64,000 nt of DNA from Mesostigma viride (Eukaryota > Streptophyta > Mesostigmatophyceae > Mesostigmatales > Mesostigmataceae), in NCBI GenBank assembly GCA_009746045.1, contig RPFO01000050.1, positions 1,731,223 through 1,795,222 of the forward strand, written 5' to 3'. A program made the position numbers and the translations under genes. Below, piece after piece: positions 37,354 to 46,385 of this stretch. How positions within the stretch are numbered: the first letter of the stretch is position 1; the number at the start of each line of letters is the position of its first letter. The notes beneath the pieces are model-generated. The model ran no database searches. It had not been told where the DNA came from and saw only the letters and a program-made list of their open reading frames with translations.

Positions 37354-38060
37354 ATGGCTTCCTCCCGCGTCATCGGCTGTTTTGTCACCGTGTCTCGGAA
37401 CGAGATCGCTGCTTTCGAAAGTCTGCCAGTCACCATGGTTATCGAGTGCAGCGCCCCTTTGTGCTCGTGCAAGGCGGCGTTCTCCGACCCAAAGACGCCA
37501 CAAATCGGACTGTGCGGAAGACACAAGAACAGGTTTTGCATCCCCTTCGAGGATCCTGTATTCCGAGCCTCGGTGGTTTGTCTCGACCAACCAGGATGGG
37601 AAGGAAGAAAGGGACTTCGCGTGCTCGTCGACGGAAAACCATACGAACCGTTCGGCCCTTGTCGTCCTCTCGTTGGTTCCGCAGATCGGTGCGATCAACA
37701 CCCTCTTGGCTGCTTTCGATCGCCTGTGTGCGCTCAAAGCCTTGAACTCAAGAACAACAAAAACCGGATCACCGTGCACCGGTTTCGAGCGATGGAAAAA
37801 GAAATCGCGATTCTTCGGGAAGCTCTTGTGAGGCTCGAAAAACGCGTCGCAGATCTGCAACCGGTGTCAAAAAAAAAACCGCGGACTCGGACGACTTTCT
37901 TCGCGAACTTCTTTCATCGCAGAGAGTCGTCGAGACTACGGCGTTTGAAGAAGAGGATGAATTTACTGCGGGACTCACCGCTCCGACTCAAACACCGACG
38001 GAGCTGGAAAATCGGGACGAAGAACGAGGAACAAAAAGACTAAAAGCAAGCTTGCTGTGA
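37354..38060 (+). pseudogene. Cysteine-rich hypothetical protein, frameshifted in an A9 run
   Basis: Starts MASSRVIGCFVTVSRNE. It has cysteine pairs (CSAPLCSCK, GLCGRHKNRFC, GPCRPLVG...CDQHPLGC) and a short coiled coil (KEIAILREALVRLEKRVADL). At nine A (about 37868-37876) the frame becomes implausibly basic. The alternative frame gives SDDFLRELLSSQRVVET and an acidic stretch ending TKRLKASLL at 38060, which looks like the true end. A one-base length difference in the run would restore it. No named family. Confidence 0.55.
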
Positions 38061-38316
38061 TTCCCCAGCCGAATGCGAGAGCGTACGATAATCTATTTTT
38101 CACTCGACGGTACTTTTTCGCTCTGTTCTCCGCCTCGCGTTGGACAGACAAAGGATCGTTCGTTTCTTCGCCTAAGTTGCGCATTTCTACAGCTATATCG
38201 TCTGTCTCGGAACGCATGTTTTTCAGACGACGATTGAAATGAGAGAACAGAATTGTGAGTACGGTGGACACGATTGCACCCGCTGCGGCGGCAGTCAAAA
38301 CAAGTTTGTGTTGCAT
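37975..38316 (-). CDS. Two-pass membrane protein
   Basis: 113 residues from the ATG at 38316 (MQHKLVLTAAAAG). Hydrophobic segments are about 4-23 and 85-104 (AFGWGITASLLLVFLFLVL). A charged, partly coiled loop lies between (RRLKNMRSETDDIAVEMRN). The 3' end overlaps the convergent cysteine-rich gene by ~85 bases. No family recognised. Confidence 0.55.
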   Translation of the reverse strand: MQHKLVLTAAAAGAIVSTVLTILFSHFNRRLKNMRSETDDIAVEMRNLGEETNDPLSVQREAENRAKKYRRVKNRLSYALAFGWGITASLLLVFLFLVLRPDFPAPSVFESER

Positions 38317-38345
38317 GGTCTTACTTTGATGAATGAATAAAATAT

Positions 38346-39024
38346 TCAAATAAGCTCGTTTTTAACTGGCAACTTGCCGTTCCATTTGTCAAATGCACTC
38401 TTCATGATAGGAATATCGCGAGTGAAGTACAATTTGTACCCGTCCGCACGCAAGGGCGGAGGGTGCCCTCGCTTTTCGATGAACTCGCTGTACACCATGC
38501 CACCGAAAGTCATTAGATGGACGGCGTCAAAAAGATTGTGGCCGTAGACACTTTTTAAAAAATCCACGCAGCGATAGGGGATCGTGTTTTCCTTATCGTC
38601 CGTGTCGATCTCCCCGCGAATTTCTTGCATGCTTTGCACGGTCTCCCCGAAAGCGTCTCGTAGAGGTCGGAGTTTCTTGTTCGAGGTCATTGCAGCCATG
38701 ACGTCCGAAATCCTGACCCAGGCCGTGTCGCTTGCAAAAACGTCCCGGGGGCTGCTGTTCATGGCAGAACAAAGCGCTCCGACGTTCACTGTGCCGTCGG
38801 GACGAACAAGAAATTCGATAAAGCTCTCTGCTAGCGTGTTCGGGATGGAAAATCGATCAGGTGGAGAGAGATTCGTCGTTGTCTCCGTCGCAATCGACCG
38901 CCTCGCCATCGCTTTGTTTTCCTCGGTCTCTTCCGGGACTTCCGGGAGCTTGCGCAGCGCGCGCTTGCTCCTTTTGCGAGAAGGGGCGGACTGACCGGGT
39001 TCGAGCATATTTATCTTCCCCATG
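38346..39024 (-). CDS. Hypothetical protein
   Basis: 225 residues from the ATG at 39024 (MGKINMLEPGQSAPSRK). A longer frame to 39449 runs opposite the desulfurase gene and is rejected. The N-terminus is basic (RKRSKRALRKLPEVPEETEE), and the rest is helical (FIEFLVRPDGTVNVGALCSAMN, FLKSVYGHNLFDAVHLMTFGG) with no recognised motif. It may bind DNA through the basic part. It is divergent from the desulfurase gene with an ~86-base gap. Confidence 0.55.
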
Positions 39025-39110
39025 GTGTGTCTTGTGGAGATATTTATTTCGCGAATCGTTGAACGAACCGATTTTGTGCAGAATTGTATTCCCTGCTGAT
39101 AACAGAACAC

Positions 39111-40229
39111 ATGAGAGAGATCTACCTCGACAACAATAGCACGACGAAGCCGCATCCAGAGGTAGTCAAGGTGATGACGTCCGTGTCGAAAGATCTGTAC
39201 GGAAACCCCTCTTCTTCGCACGAGATTGGTAAGAGGGCGAGGAATGTGGTAGAAAAGGCGCGCGCCATGATAGCAAAATATCTCAAGGAGCCATGCAAGT
39301 CGATCGTGTTTACATCCGGCGCCACAGAATCGATGAACATCGTACTTAATGGCGTTATGGAAAGAAACGGGTACGAAGGTGTCGTCATCACTTCTGAAAT
39401 CGAACATCCCGCTGGTATCAAGCCGCTTGAACATCTTGCAGACAAACACAAAGTAGAGATTGTTCGGATCCCGGTAGACAGAAACGGATTCGTTTCGCTA
39501 GAGAAGATCCAAGAGGCGATGAAAAAGTATGGGAAGCGCGTCAAACTAGTGAGCATTATTTACGCCAATAACGAAATCGGAACGTTACAAGATCTCGGCG
39601 CTATCCGAAAAATTGTCGGAAAGCGAGTCCACTTTCATTCAGATACCACCCAGGCCGCGGGTAAATTTAAGATCCGAGGCGTGCACAATCTTGACAGTTA
39701 CGTATTGTCCGGACACAAAATCCATTCCGTGAAAGGTGTCGGGGCGTTGATCATGAGAAAAGACCCTTCTTGTCTTTCCCCGCTCGCTTGGGGAGGTGGA
39801 CAGGAACGTGCCGTAAGGCCAGGTACGGAATCACCGCCCCTCATATGCGCGTTAGCCGAAGCTGTAAAGTTGAACTGCGTTAGAGGCCGGTCGGACGTTG
39901 CGCGAATCAGGAAAATGCGCAAATATCTAGTCCAGCGTCTTGTGGCTAGAGGTGGCGTCATGAACGGTCCTGAAAATCCCGAGGACGTGTTGCCGAACTT
40001 GGTATCCGTGTCACTTCCTGTCCGTAGTTCGCGCGCGCTCGTCAAGCGGTTGGCGGCAAAGGGGATTGCGGTCTCGACAGGTTCTGCCTGTCACTTGTTG
40101 AAACGGAGCGAGACTCTTAAAGCCATTGGTCTTCCTATCGAGAAAGAGAAGGGGACAGTGCGCATCGGGTTAAGTTCCCAGACGACAAAAGAGGAACTAG
40201 ACGAGTTTGTTACTTATGCCTTTCTTTGA
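39111..40229 (+). CDS. NifS/IscS-type cysteine desulfurase
   Basis: 372 residues from the ATG at 39111. The fold-type I PLP enzyme signature is complete: YLDNNSTTKPHPEV start, TSGATESMN, HSDTTQAAGKF, the PLP lysine in SGHKIHSVKG (Lys203), and the sulfur-carrying cysteine in STGSACHLL (Cys327). It removes sulfur from cysteine for [Fe-S] assembly or thiolation. The length is that of full enzymes, and there is no transit peptide. Its 3' end overlaps the convergent coiled-coil gene by 16 bases in the pre-insertion arrangement. Desulfurases are uncommon in viruses; two Rieske proteins here would be clients, an inference. Confidence 0.9.
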   Translation: MREIYLDNNSTTKPHPEVVKVMTSVSKDLYGNPSSSHEIGKRARNVVEKARAMIAKYLKEPCKSIVFTSGATESMNIVLNGVMERNGYEGVVITSEIEHPAGIKPLEHLADKHKVEIVRIPVDRNGFVSLEKIQEAMKKYGKRVKLVSIIYANNEIGTLQDLGAIRKIVGKRVHFHSDTTQAAGKFKIRGVHNLDSYVLSGHKIHSVKGVGALIMRKDPSCLSPLAWGGGQERAVRPGTESPPLICALAEAVKLNCVRGRSDVARIRKMRKYLVQRLVARGGVMNGPENPEDVLPNLVSVSLPVRSSRALVKRLAAKGIAVSTGSACHLLKRSETLKAIGLPIEKEKGTVRIGLSSQTTKEELDEFVTYAFL

Positions 40230-40254
40230 TATTGGTCGCGTAGAAACTTTAGTT

Positions 40255-40380
40255 AAGATCACTCAGCTCCCAAGAAGACCAGCATTTGATTGAATACAAT
40301 AAGTGGAGCCCTGCCACAAATGCAGCAGTTAACAGTGGCCTTAAGGTTTCTCAATCCGCACGCGGAAGCAAGAAGCCTCC
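40255..40380 (-). repeat. Element 3, L repeat copy 1
   Basis: 126 bases from AAGATCACTC to AGAAGCCTCC, matching 41009-41134. Confidence 0.9.
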
Positions 40381-40396
40381 AGGGTGGGAGGGAGGG
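40381..40396 (+). other. Element 3 spacer with four-run guanine tract
   Basis: Sixteen bases, AGGGTGGGAGGGAGGG, then GAAAGAAAC at the start of R. Same place and form as the tracts of elements 1 and 2, although the loops differ. Confidence 0.7.
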
Positions 40397-41008
40397 GAAA
40401 GAAACAATTGCGGATCATTGCCTGCCTAGCTTGCTTAAGGCATGGCCCGCCGACACACAAGCTGACATCATCCTAAATTAATTAACACCGGCATGCGTCA
40501 CACACCGGCCTGAACAGTGCTGAAACCGCCACTACAAACAGCGTGGCCACGCACCCCCAGGCTAGTGCGTTAACCGTACAGGTAGTTGTACAAGGTTCCC
40601 AAGACTGACAACCATAAAACGCGCCCATCGACCCCTTGGGCCGGTCCGAATCCACTATACAATAATTAATCACGACTCACTAAATAACCCAAATCAGCCA
40701 AAGATTCGGTAAGCAACCAGCCGACCCTACAGGTCCCCACCTAACCTCAGCTGGTGCAACCAAACACGAATCTTTGCAAGTGAAGTCGTATAAAACCTAC
40801 AATTAATTTTCTCGGACCGCTAATTAATAGCCACCGACCCTTATAAACAACCGGGTCATCCAAGGAAAATTCGGGCGAGCAGGAAACCCTTTGTACAGAT
40901 CGAATTAGTCAGCCCATGTCGCAGACAGCCTTCCACATCCAGGCCAAGGCATGGCGGCCTTATCTTTCCCGCATGCGTTAATTAAACTATATTCAGAGAA
41001 AACCGATT
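40397..41008 (-). repeat. Element 3, R repeat copy 1
   Basis: 612 bases from GAAAGAAACAATTG to AAAACCGATT, matching 41971-42582 over the full length. Confidence 0.9.
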
Positions 41009-41134
41009 AAGATCACTCAGCTCCCAAGAAGACCAGCATTTGATTGAATACAATAAGTGGAGCCCTGCCACAAATGCAGCAGTTAACAGTGGCCTTAAGG
41101 TTTCTCAATCCGCACGCGGAAGCAAGAAGCCTCC
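41009..41134 (-). repeat. Element 3, L repeat copy 2
   Basis: Direct repeat of 40255-40380, directly after R copy 1. Confidence 0.9.
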
Positions 41135-41970
41135 ACCCAATTACCCCCCCTGGCGCCAACCCCATTGCGCCGATTAAACTCATGACCACCGTGCGCGAAA
41201 GAGCGTGTCGCAACATCTTAAATGGCGACTCAGCCCGCGCTAGGCTATATTAACCCCCGCAGGGGCCCGCTGGTTACAATGCGACACAAGCCGGTGACCA
41301 CCCCAAAAGCAAGCCCTCAAAAAGAGCCAGCATTTCGCAATTCCGGAACCGTCCAAAAAGGAAAGAGGTTTTACGACACCATAATAGACTGAGCCGCGCA
41401 GCAGGTGCTGAGACGAAAAGGAACGACAAAGGTCTGGCGTAGCCTCGCCTCCCTGAGACGCCCTCCCCAACTCGAGTCTCGCAATAGGGAAATTTCTAGC
41501 TTCGGAGCGCAACTCTCGCGCGGCTCCTATTGTCCCCAACCACCCCTCCTCGGCAGGGGCAGCTGGACAACTGACCTGCCGCCACAAAAAATATTTTATG
41601 ACAAAAAAAAGGTCGTTGCTGACAGGAACCTGGTTCGGGACCTTTTGAGTCCAGGTCACGTCCCACGCACCATCGCAAGGTGGCAAGCCTGCGATGTGAC
41701 ACTAGAGCTGTTTTAGAACCTTATAAACAGCTCCGCCGAAGCTGGCCAAACCGCCGGAGTAGCGCCCCATCCTTCGCCCATGTCAAAAAGACCCGCAGCC
41801 GGGGAAAACGACATGGGGGTAAATTTAAATTTTCTTTCCGTTGCACGACCAACTATACTATGCTTGGTCGAACAACTTAGCGGTTGTGCCACCATCTGCC
41901 TCGGCTACAAGACAGATGCAACCCGCGCTAGAATGTGCAATTTTGCACAGGCGGCCATTGCCGCCATTCT

Positions 41971-42582
41971 GAAAGAAACAATTGCGGATCATTGCCTGCC
42001 TAGCTTGCTTAAGGCATGGCCCGCCGACACACAAGCTGACATCATCCTAAATTAATTAACACCGGCATGCGTCACACACCGGCCTGAACAGTGCTGAAAC
42101 CGCCACTACAAACAGCGTGGCCACGCACCCCCAGGCTAGTGCGTTAACCGTACAGGTAGTTGTACAAGGTTCCCAAGACTGACAACCATAAAACGCGCCC
42201 ATCGACCCCTTGGGCCGGTCCGAATCCACTATACAATAATTAATCACGACTCACTAAATAACCCAAATCAGCCAAAGATTCGGTAAGCAACCAGCCGACC
42301 CTACAGGTCCCCACCTAACCTCAGCTGGTGCAACCAAACACGAATCTTTGCAAGTGAAGTCGTATAAAACCTACAATTAATTTTCTCGGACCGCTAATTA
42401 ATAGCCACCGACCCTTATAAACAACCGGGTCATCCAAGGAAAATTCGGGCGAGCAGGAAACCCTTTGTACAGATCGAATTAGTCAGCCCATGTCGCAGAC
42501 AGCCTTCCACATCCAGGCCAAGGCATGGCGGCCTTATCTTTCCCGCATGCGTTAATTAAACTATATTCAGAGAAAACCGATT
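41971..42582 (-). repeat. Element 3, R repeat copy 2
   Basis: Direct repeat of 40397-41008; viral coding resumes at 42583. The middle (41135-41970) has no convincing gene. Confidence 0.9.
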
Positions 42583-44407
42583 GTCCTACTATATAATCTC
42601 CTGTATTTCCCAGTGTTCCGAGAGAAGCAGCATTCATAGGCGCATTGTCAGCTAAACGTTTTGAAAGTTCTCTCATCAATCTTTCTTGTTCTTTCGTCGG
42701 CGGATTGTACTCATAATTCGTTCTCAAAAACACCAAGTCGTCAGTTTCTAACAAGTTTTTGAGTCTCTTTATCTCTACTTCGTTATCGTTTATAGTCTCT
42801 GAGAGAATCGAGATTTTTTTATTTAATTCGTATGAAGCTTGGGACCTTTGTAAGCTTTGTTGTTCGTATAAACCGTTTTTTTCTTGTAGTTGTGTCAATT
42901 GTGACCCTATATTTTTAATTTCCTTCAAAGCTTTATCTCGTTCTTCGGTTGCTTTTATGAGTTTCTGTTCCCAAGTAAGTCTTTCTTCGAGGTTTTGTTT
43001 ATCCCATTTTAGCTTCTGTTCGTTTAGTTTTGCGTCGATAGCGTTATTCCGCCGTTTTTCTTTATTTTTCTGTAACTCTTTTTCGAGTTGTTGTAGAACG
43101 TCTGTTTTTCCGTTTCCAAACCAGCTTCGAAAGGCATCAACAGTCTTCCACGTGTCGGCCACATACGTGTTAGCAAGCTTTTCTAATAGCTCCTTGTCTT
43201 GATCGTCGGGAGGGTTAAACTTTTGCATCGCTTCAAGATATCTGTTTTGTTTTTCTAGTTTCTCTCGCATCGTTACTTCAATTGTATATTGTTCAGTTTT
43301 CGCGCTTATTTCCCCGTTTAATTCCGCTAATTGTGTTTTCAACGAAGCGATTGTATTCGTTAGCGCCCCATTCTCTTTTCGTAGCGTAATTGCCTCTGTG
43401 GCGTCATTGCCATTTCTGTCGAATTTTTGTTTATTTTCTAACAATTCCTTACTTGCCTGTTTAAGCTGATCCTCCAGGTTTTGCTTCTCATATTTGAGCC
43501 CCTCAATTTGATCCTCTAACCCTTTGCTTTTCCCTAAAGACGCTTTAATTTCGCTCAACTGTTCCGCAGTACTGTCATTGTCCGCGATGAGTCGTGCAAT
43601 GTTTTCTTCTTTTTCAGCAACAATTCGTCTTTGTTTTGCAAGCTTTACACTGAAATCCTCGCTCAATCCTTCAAGCTCTTTAATTCGATTCAAAAAGACC
43701 TGTCGCTCACGACCAAAAGTGCCTCGCTCTCTTTCGATGGTCTCTGTGATCTGTGTGGCGACTTCGCTTCTCATGGTCTGCATTTCTGCTAATTTGCGAA
43801 CAGCTTCGTCCCGCTCTTTTACGACAACCGCCATTTCACTTTTGCCTCCCGCCTCTCTCTGTTTAATTTCTAAAAGTTCAACATTTGCTTTCTCGAGTTC
43901 TTGTGTGACTACTTGTTTGCTGTCTCGTAGTTCTGCGACTTCATCCCTTAGTTTACTTACCTCAGTCTCCAATTGTGTCGTCGAGTCTGAATCGATTCTA
44001 AGTGTTTTCAGAGTGTTTAACTCCATTTCTCGCTTGTAGAGTTGATCGAGAGTTTCTTTAAGCAGATTTTGAATACCCTCCTTATCCATCGAAAGCAATT
44101 CGATGTCTTTTTCAAGTCTTTTAGATTGTTCCTTCTGTTCGTCTGCTAGCTTTTTGAGTTCTTCATTCTCGAGTTTGATTTTGTCAATTTCTTGTGACTG
44201 TATCAAGATTTTTTGGTTATATTCTTCCTCTGTACGGCTACTCATCAAATCAGTTAGCCGTTCTTCAATGTACGTTCGCAGCGAGGCTTTCAATTCATCA
44301 GATGCTGCAAAATCCTTTAGCGTACGGTCGGACAAAATATCCTCGATAATTTCTCCCCGCAATCGCCCGCCGAATAAAGAGGAGTACGCAGACTTAAACA
44401 ATTCCAT
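42583..44407 (-). pseudogene. Long coiled-coil viral protein interrupted near its 3' end by element 3
   Basis: From the ATG at 44407 (MELFKSAYSSLFGGRL) about 608 codons of almost continuous heptad-rich helix follow, with few prolines (EELKKLADEQKEQSKRLEKD style). A short non-coiled C-terminus ends LGNTGDYIVG at the junction. Element 3 now supplies a false end. Across the element the viral frame resumes and would end 13 codons later at 40214 (QLKFLRDQYQRKA). A long rod of this kind suggests a scaffold, tegument-like or virus-factory protein; not provable here. Confidence 0.7.
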
Positions 44408-44613
44408 AAGACGTGTGAAGACCTCGGCCGGGCGTCGACTAACTTAGCAAGCATCGTTCGAAGAAAACCTGGACGCGTCCCCACATCAGGACCGACACTC
44501 ACGACCTCGAAGGGAATTTTACGAGCGTCCATCCACGGGTTATACGCCTGGAGACCCGTGACGACGTTGTTGATTATGGTTTCTTCGGATGGTCCGAACA
44601 GAGCGTTATTCAT
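44317..44613 (-). CDS. Small hypothetical protein overlapping the coiled-coil start
   Basis: 98 residues from the ATG at 44613 (MNNALFGPSEETIINNVV). The first 70 residues look coding (NPWMDARKIPFEVVSVGPD), but the last 30 lie over the start of the coiled-coil gene in another frame. Either the genes overlap by 91 bases or a shift near 44410 has altered the end. No family recognised. Confidence 0.45.
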   Translation of the reverse strand: MNNALFGPSEETIINNVVTGLQAYNPWMDARKIPFEVVSVGPDVGTRPGFLRTMLAKLVDARPRSSHVLWNCLSLRTPLYSAGDCGEKLSRIFCPTVR

Positions 44614-44675
44614 TCCCTTATATTGCGTCAGTTTATTATCCGAGAAAATGCACAATTCAATATGAAAAACGCGTT

Positions 44676-44993
44676 ATGAAACGATGTCTCTCGTGTCTCA
44701 GAAAATTATCCGCCATTCTCGACGATTTTAAGCGGATCGGGATTTGTCGCGTCTGTGCGATCTCGTGTGCAAAAACGGTAGATGACACAATGACCGGATT
44801 CGTCGACAAGGAACTGGTGGTCGCGTGTCTTGTGCGTCATCTAGCGTTTGAAAAGGGACGAGACAGCGCCTCCGGAACTCTGAGAGCATACCGTGAAGCC
44901 GTGAACTGGATGGGATGTTATAGTGAAGTGAGGCGGACGACAGAGTGGATACAAAGAAAAATTCTCGCTGAACTTGCGAGTCTTGCGCTTTGA
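44676..44993 (+). CDS. Small zinc-binding-like protein
   Basis: 105 residues from the ATG at 44676. The N-terminus has two CxxC pairs (MKRCLSCLRKL, GICRVCAISC) that could bind one zinc ion. A helical C-terminus (LVVACLVRHLAFEKG, TEWIQRKILAELASLAL) follows. It is divergent from the small protein at 44613 with a 62-base gap rich in A and T. No family recognised. Confidence 0.5.
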   Translation: MKRCLSCLRKLSAILDDFKRIGICRVCAISCAKTVDDTMTGFVDKELVVACLVRHLAFEKGRDSASGTLRAYREAVNWMGCYSEVRRTTEWIQRKILAELASLAL

Positions 44994-45088
44994 AAGCGAA
45001 AGGCTCGTTTTCGTTATTGTCAATGTCCTTCTTCGCTGTACCTACTAGCGAAATTCCCTCTGCGATATTTTTGTTGAGAACATACTAA

Positions 45089-45325
45089 ATGTCACAATTC
45101 GGAGTCGTGCTTATCGAGGCCGCGGTCGTAGCGGCCGCCATGGCGGGTGTCATGACGCTCGTGCATTCGGTCCACATGCACTATGACGGGGAAAGGGCGA
45201 TGACGCATGCGGGGATTCTCATACAGGTCGCTATATCGGCGTCTATTTTGCATGTGTTGTTCGAATTGATCGGTTGGAATCGGAAGTTTTGTTTGAGAAT
45301 GCAGAAAACTGCGAGAATGGGCTAG
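45089..45325 (+). CDS. Small conserved NCLDV membrane protein
   Basis: 78 residues with two hydrophobic segments, about 6-26 (VVLIEAAVVAAAMAGVMTLV) and 43-60 (ILIQVAISASILHVLFEL). Between them is HYDGERAMTHAGIL, and the end is IGWNRKFC. The pattern MTHAG...LH...E..G.NxxxC recurs in small membrane proteins of several giant viruses. The role is unknown. Confidence 0.6.
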   Translation: MSQFGVVLIEAAVVAAAMAGVMTLVHSVHMHYDGERAMTHAGILIQVAISASILHVLFELIGWNRKFCLRMQKTARMG

Positions 45326-45334
45326 ACTTTGTTA

Positions 45335-45655
45335 TTAGTTATTCACGCGCGCCTTCGCCATCATATGGTACAAGGACAGGCCAAGCAAAGTAGAAAGTAG
45401 GGCCGATGTACCAAAGATAGACCAGCCGATGACCGGTTTCTGATCCTTGTTCAGCAAGTCGTTTGCACGGGCGCTCATCGACATGTGCAAATTCAGAGCG
45501 AGGAATCCGGCGATGATCGCCGCAAACGGAGGAAACACGTTCCCGTCGGAAGTAATAAACTTGAACTTTTTAGCAGCGTCGGTCCCTAACTTAGCCGCTG
45601 TCTCTGGCAACTTTGCCGCCATATCTGCCGCTGCGTCAGCTGCACTTTTCACCAT
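45335..45655 (-). CDS. Membrane protein with amphipathic N-terminus
   Basis: 106 residues: an alanine-rich amphipathic helix at the N-terminus (VKSAADAAADMAAKLPETAAK), then FPPFAAIIAGFLALNLHMSM and a second hydrophobic segment (IGWSIFGTSALLSTLLGLSLY). Convergent with the preceding gene, nine bases apart. No family recognised. Confidence 0.55.
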   Translation of the reverse strand: MVKSAADAAADMAAKLPETAAKLGTDAAKKFKFITSDGNVFPPFAAIIAGFLALNLHMSMSARANDLLNKDQKPVIGWSIFGTSALLSTLLGLSLYHMMAKARVNN

Positions 45656-45717
45656 TGTGTTCGTATAATGTATTGCATTCGAAAAAATATTTAGTCCCAG
45701 TACGGTATATATCTGAC

Positions 45718-45975
45718 ATGTACGGTCTGCAAGCCGTCAACGAAGTTCCCCAGCATCTCAGATGCTCTCTCAACGACGGAACCTGTGTCTACGTGGACAA
45801 GGAGAAACCGCATCTCATCGTGGAGTACGTGTACGACGACCAGCCGACATGGACCCCGCGCCCCCTCTTATGCGTCATCATCGTCCTCTTCTTATTCGCT
45901 CTCGTCGCCCTCGTCCTCGTTGGAAAGCTTCGTCCAACTCTTCCGCACCCGCGTACCAGCAAAACAATCTCGTAG
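45718..45975 (+). CDS. Single-pass membrane protein
   Basis: 85 residues from the ATG at 45718 (MYGLQAVNEVPQHLR). A soluble N-terminal 50 residues is followed by one hydrophobic segment, about 52-74 (PLLCVIIVLFLFALVALVLVG), and a short basic tail. GGTATATATC lies just before the ATG. The next gene starts eight bases after its stop. Confidence 0.55.
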   Translation: MYGLQAVNEVPQHLRCSLNDGTCVYVDKEKPHLIVEYVYDDQPTWTPRPLLCVIIVLFLFALVALVLVGKLRPTLPHPRTSKTIS

Positions 45976-45982
45976 GATAACC

Positions 45983-46288
45983 ATGTCCTACGGATGCGCC
46001 AAGCCCGAGTTCGTCGTACAGAGGGAACGGGAGGAAATCATCAATGCTAAAAAACGTGCTGCCAGGGCTGACAGAGTCGCACAACTCGAAGCCATGGAGG
46101 ATCAGAAACACGAATCGTGCGCGTACTGCCACAGTCCTGTTTCCGAAGACGGGTGGAAGTTCGAAGGCCGATGGATGACGAGACCGGCAATGGAAAAACA
46201 ACCAGAACCATGGATCTTGTGTTGCAAGTCTTGCTACGATACCAAGTTGGTGTGGGAGAAACGAGTCCGACATGATGAAGGTTTTTAA
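45983..46288 (+). CDS. Small zinc-ribbon-like protein
   Basis: 101 residues starting MSYGCAKPEFVVQREREE. A charged helix is followed by CAYCHSPVSEDGW and LCCKSCYDTKLVW: two CxxC pairs about 45 residues apart, like a small zinc ribbon. It lies eight bases after the membrane-protein stop, so the two are probably expressed together. No family recognised. Confidence 0.55.
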   Translation: MSYGCAKPEFVVQREREEIINAKKRAARADRVAQLEAMEDQKHESCAYCHSPVSEDGWKFEGRWMTRPAMEKQPEPWILCCKSCYDTKLVWEKRVRHDEGF

Positions 46289-46385
46289 GAACGCGTATTC
46301 CCCGCATCTTACGTATCACACCACCGTCAACGAGCACGCCTGTTTCGCGACGAACCGCGTCACGCCGTTCTGTCATCCCAAATAG
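46272..46385 (+). CDS. Very small possible peptide gene
   Basis: 37 codons (MMKVFKNAYSPHLTYHT) overlapping the end of the zinc-ribbon gene and the end of the convergent gene. The residues look unbiased (FATNRVTPFCHPK), but length and overlaps make it weak. Listed because it otherwise fills a 70-base gap. Confidence 0.2.
   Translation: MMKVFKNAYSPHLTYHTTVNEHACFATNRVTPFCHPK

Larger units (their letters stand above)
40255..42582 (-). mobile_element. Split-direct-repeat element 3 (non-autonomous, PAT/TOC1-like)
   Basis: 2328 bases, same layout and orientation as element 1: L (126) - spacer (16) - R (612) - L (126) - middle (836) - R (612). R ends AACCGATT. L contains ACCAGCATTTGATTGAATACAATAAGTGGA, close to the element 1 block. 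A TT is shared between both flanks and the internal junction; no other duplication. It sits in the last 14 codons of a viral coiled-coil gene. No open frame resembles a recombinase or reverse transcriptase. The middle shares TTTCTAGCTT and CCCCAACCAC with element 1. Confidence 0.75.

Noticed and set aside
39024-39449. N-terminal extension of the hypothetical gene at 38346
   Set aside because: It runs antisense through the start of the desulfurase gene; the ATG at 39024 gives a sensible divergent gap.
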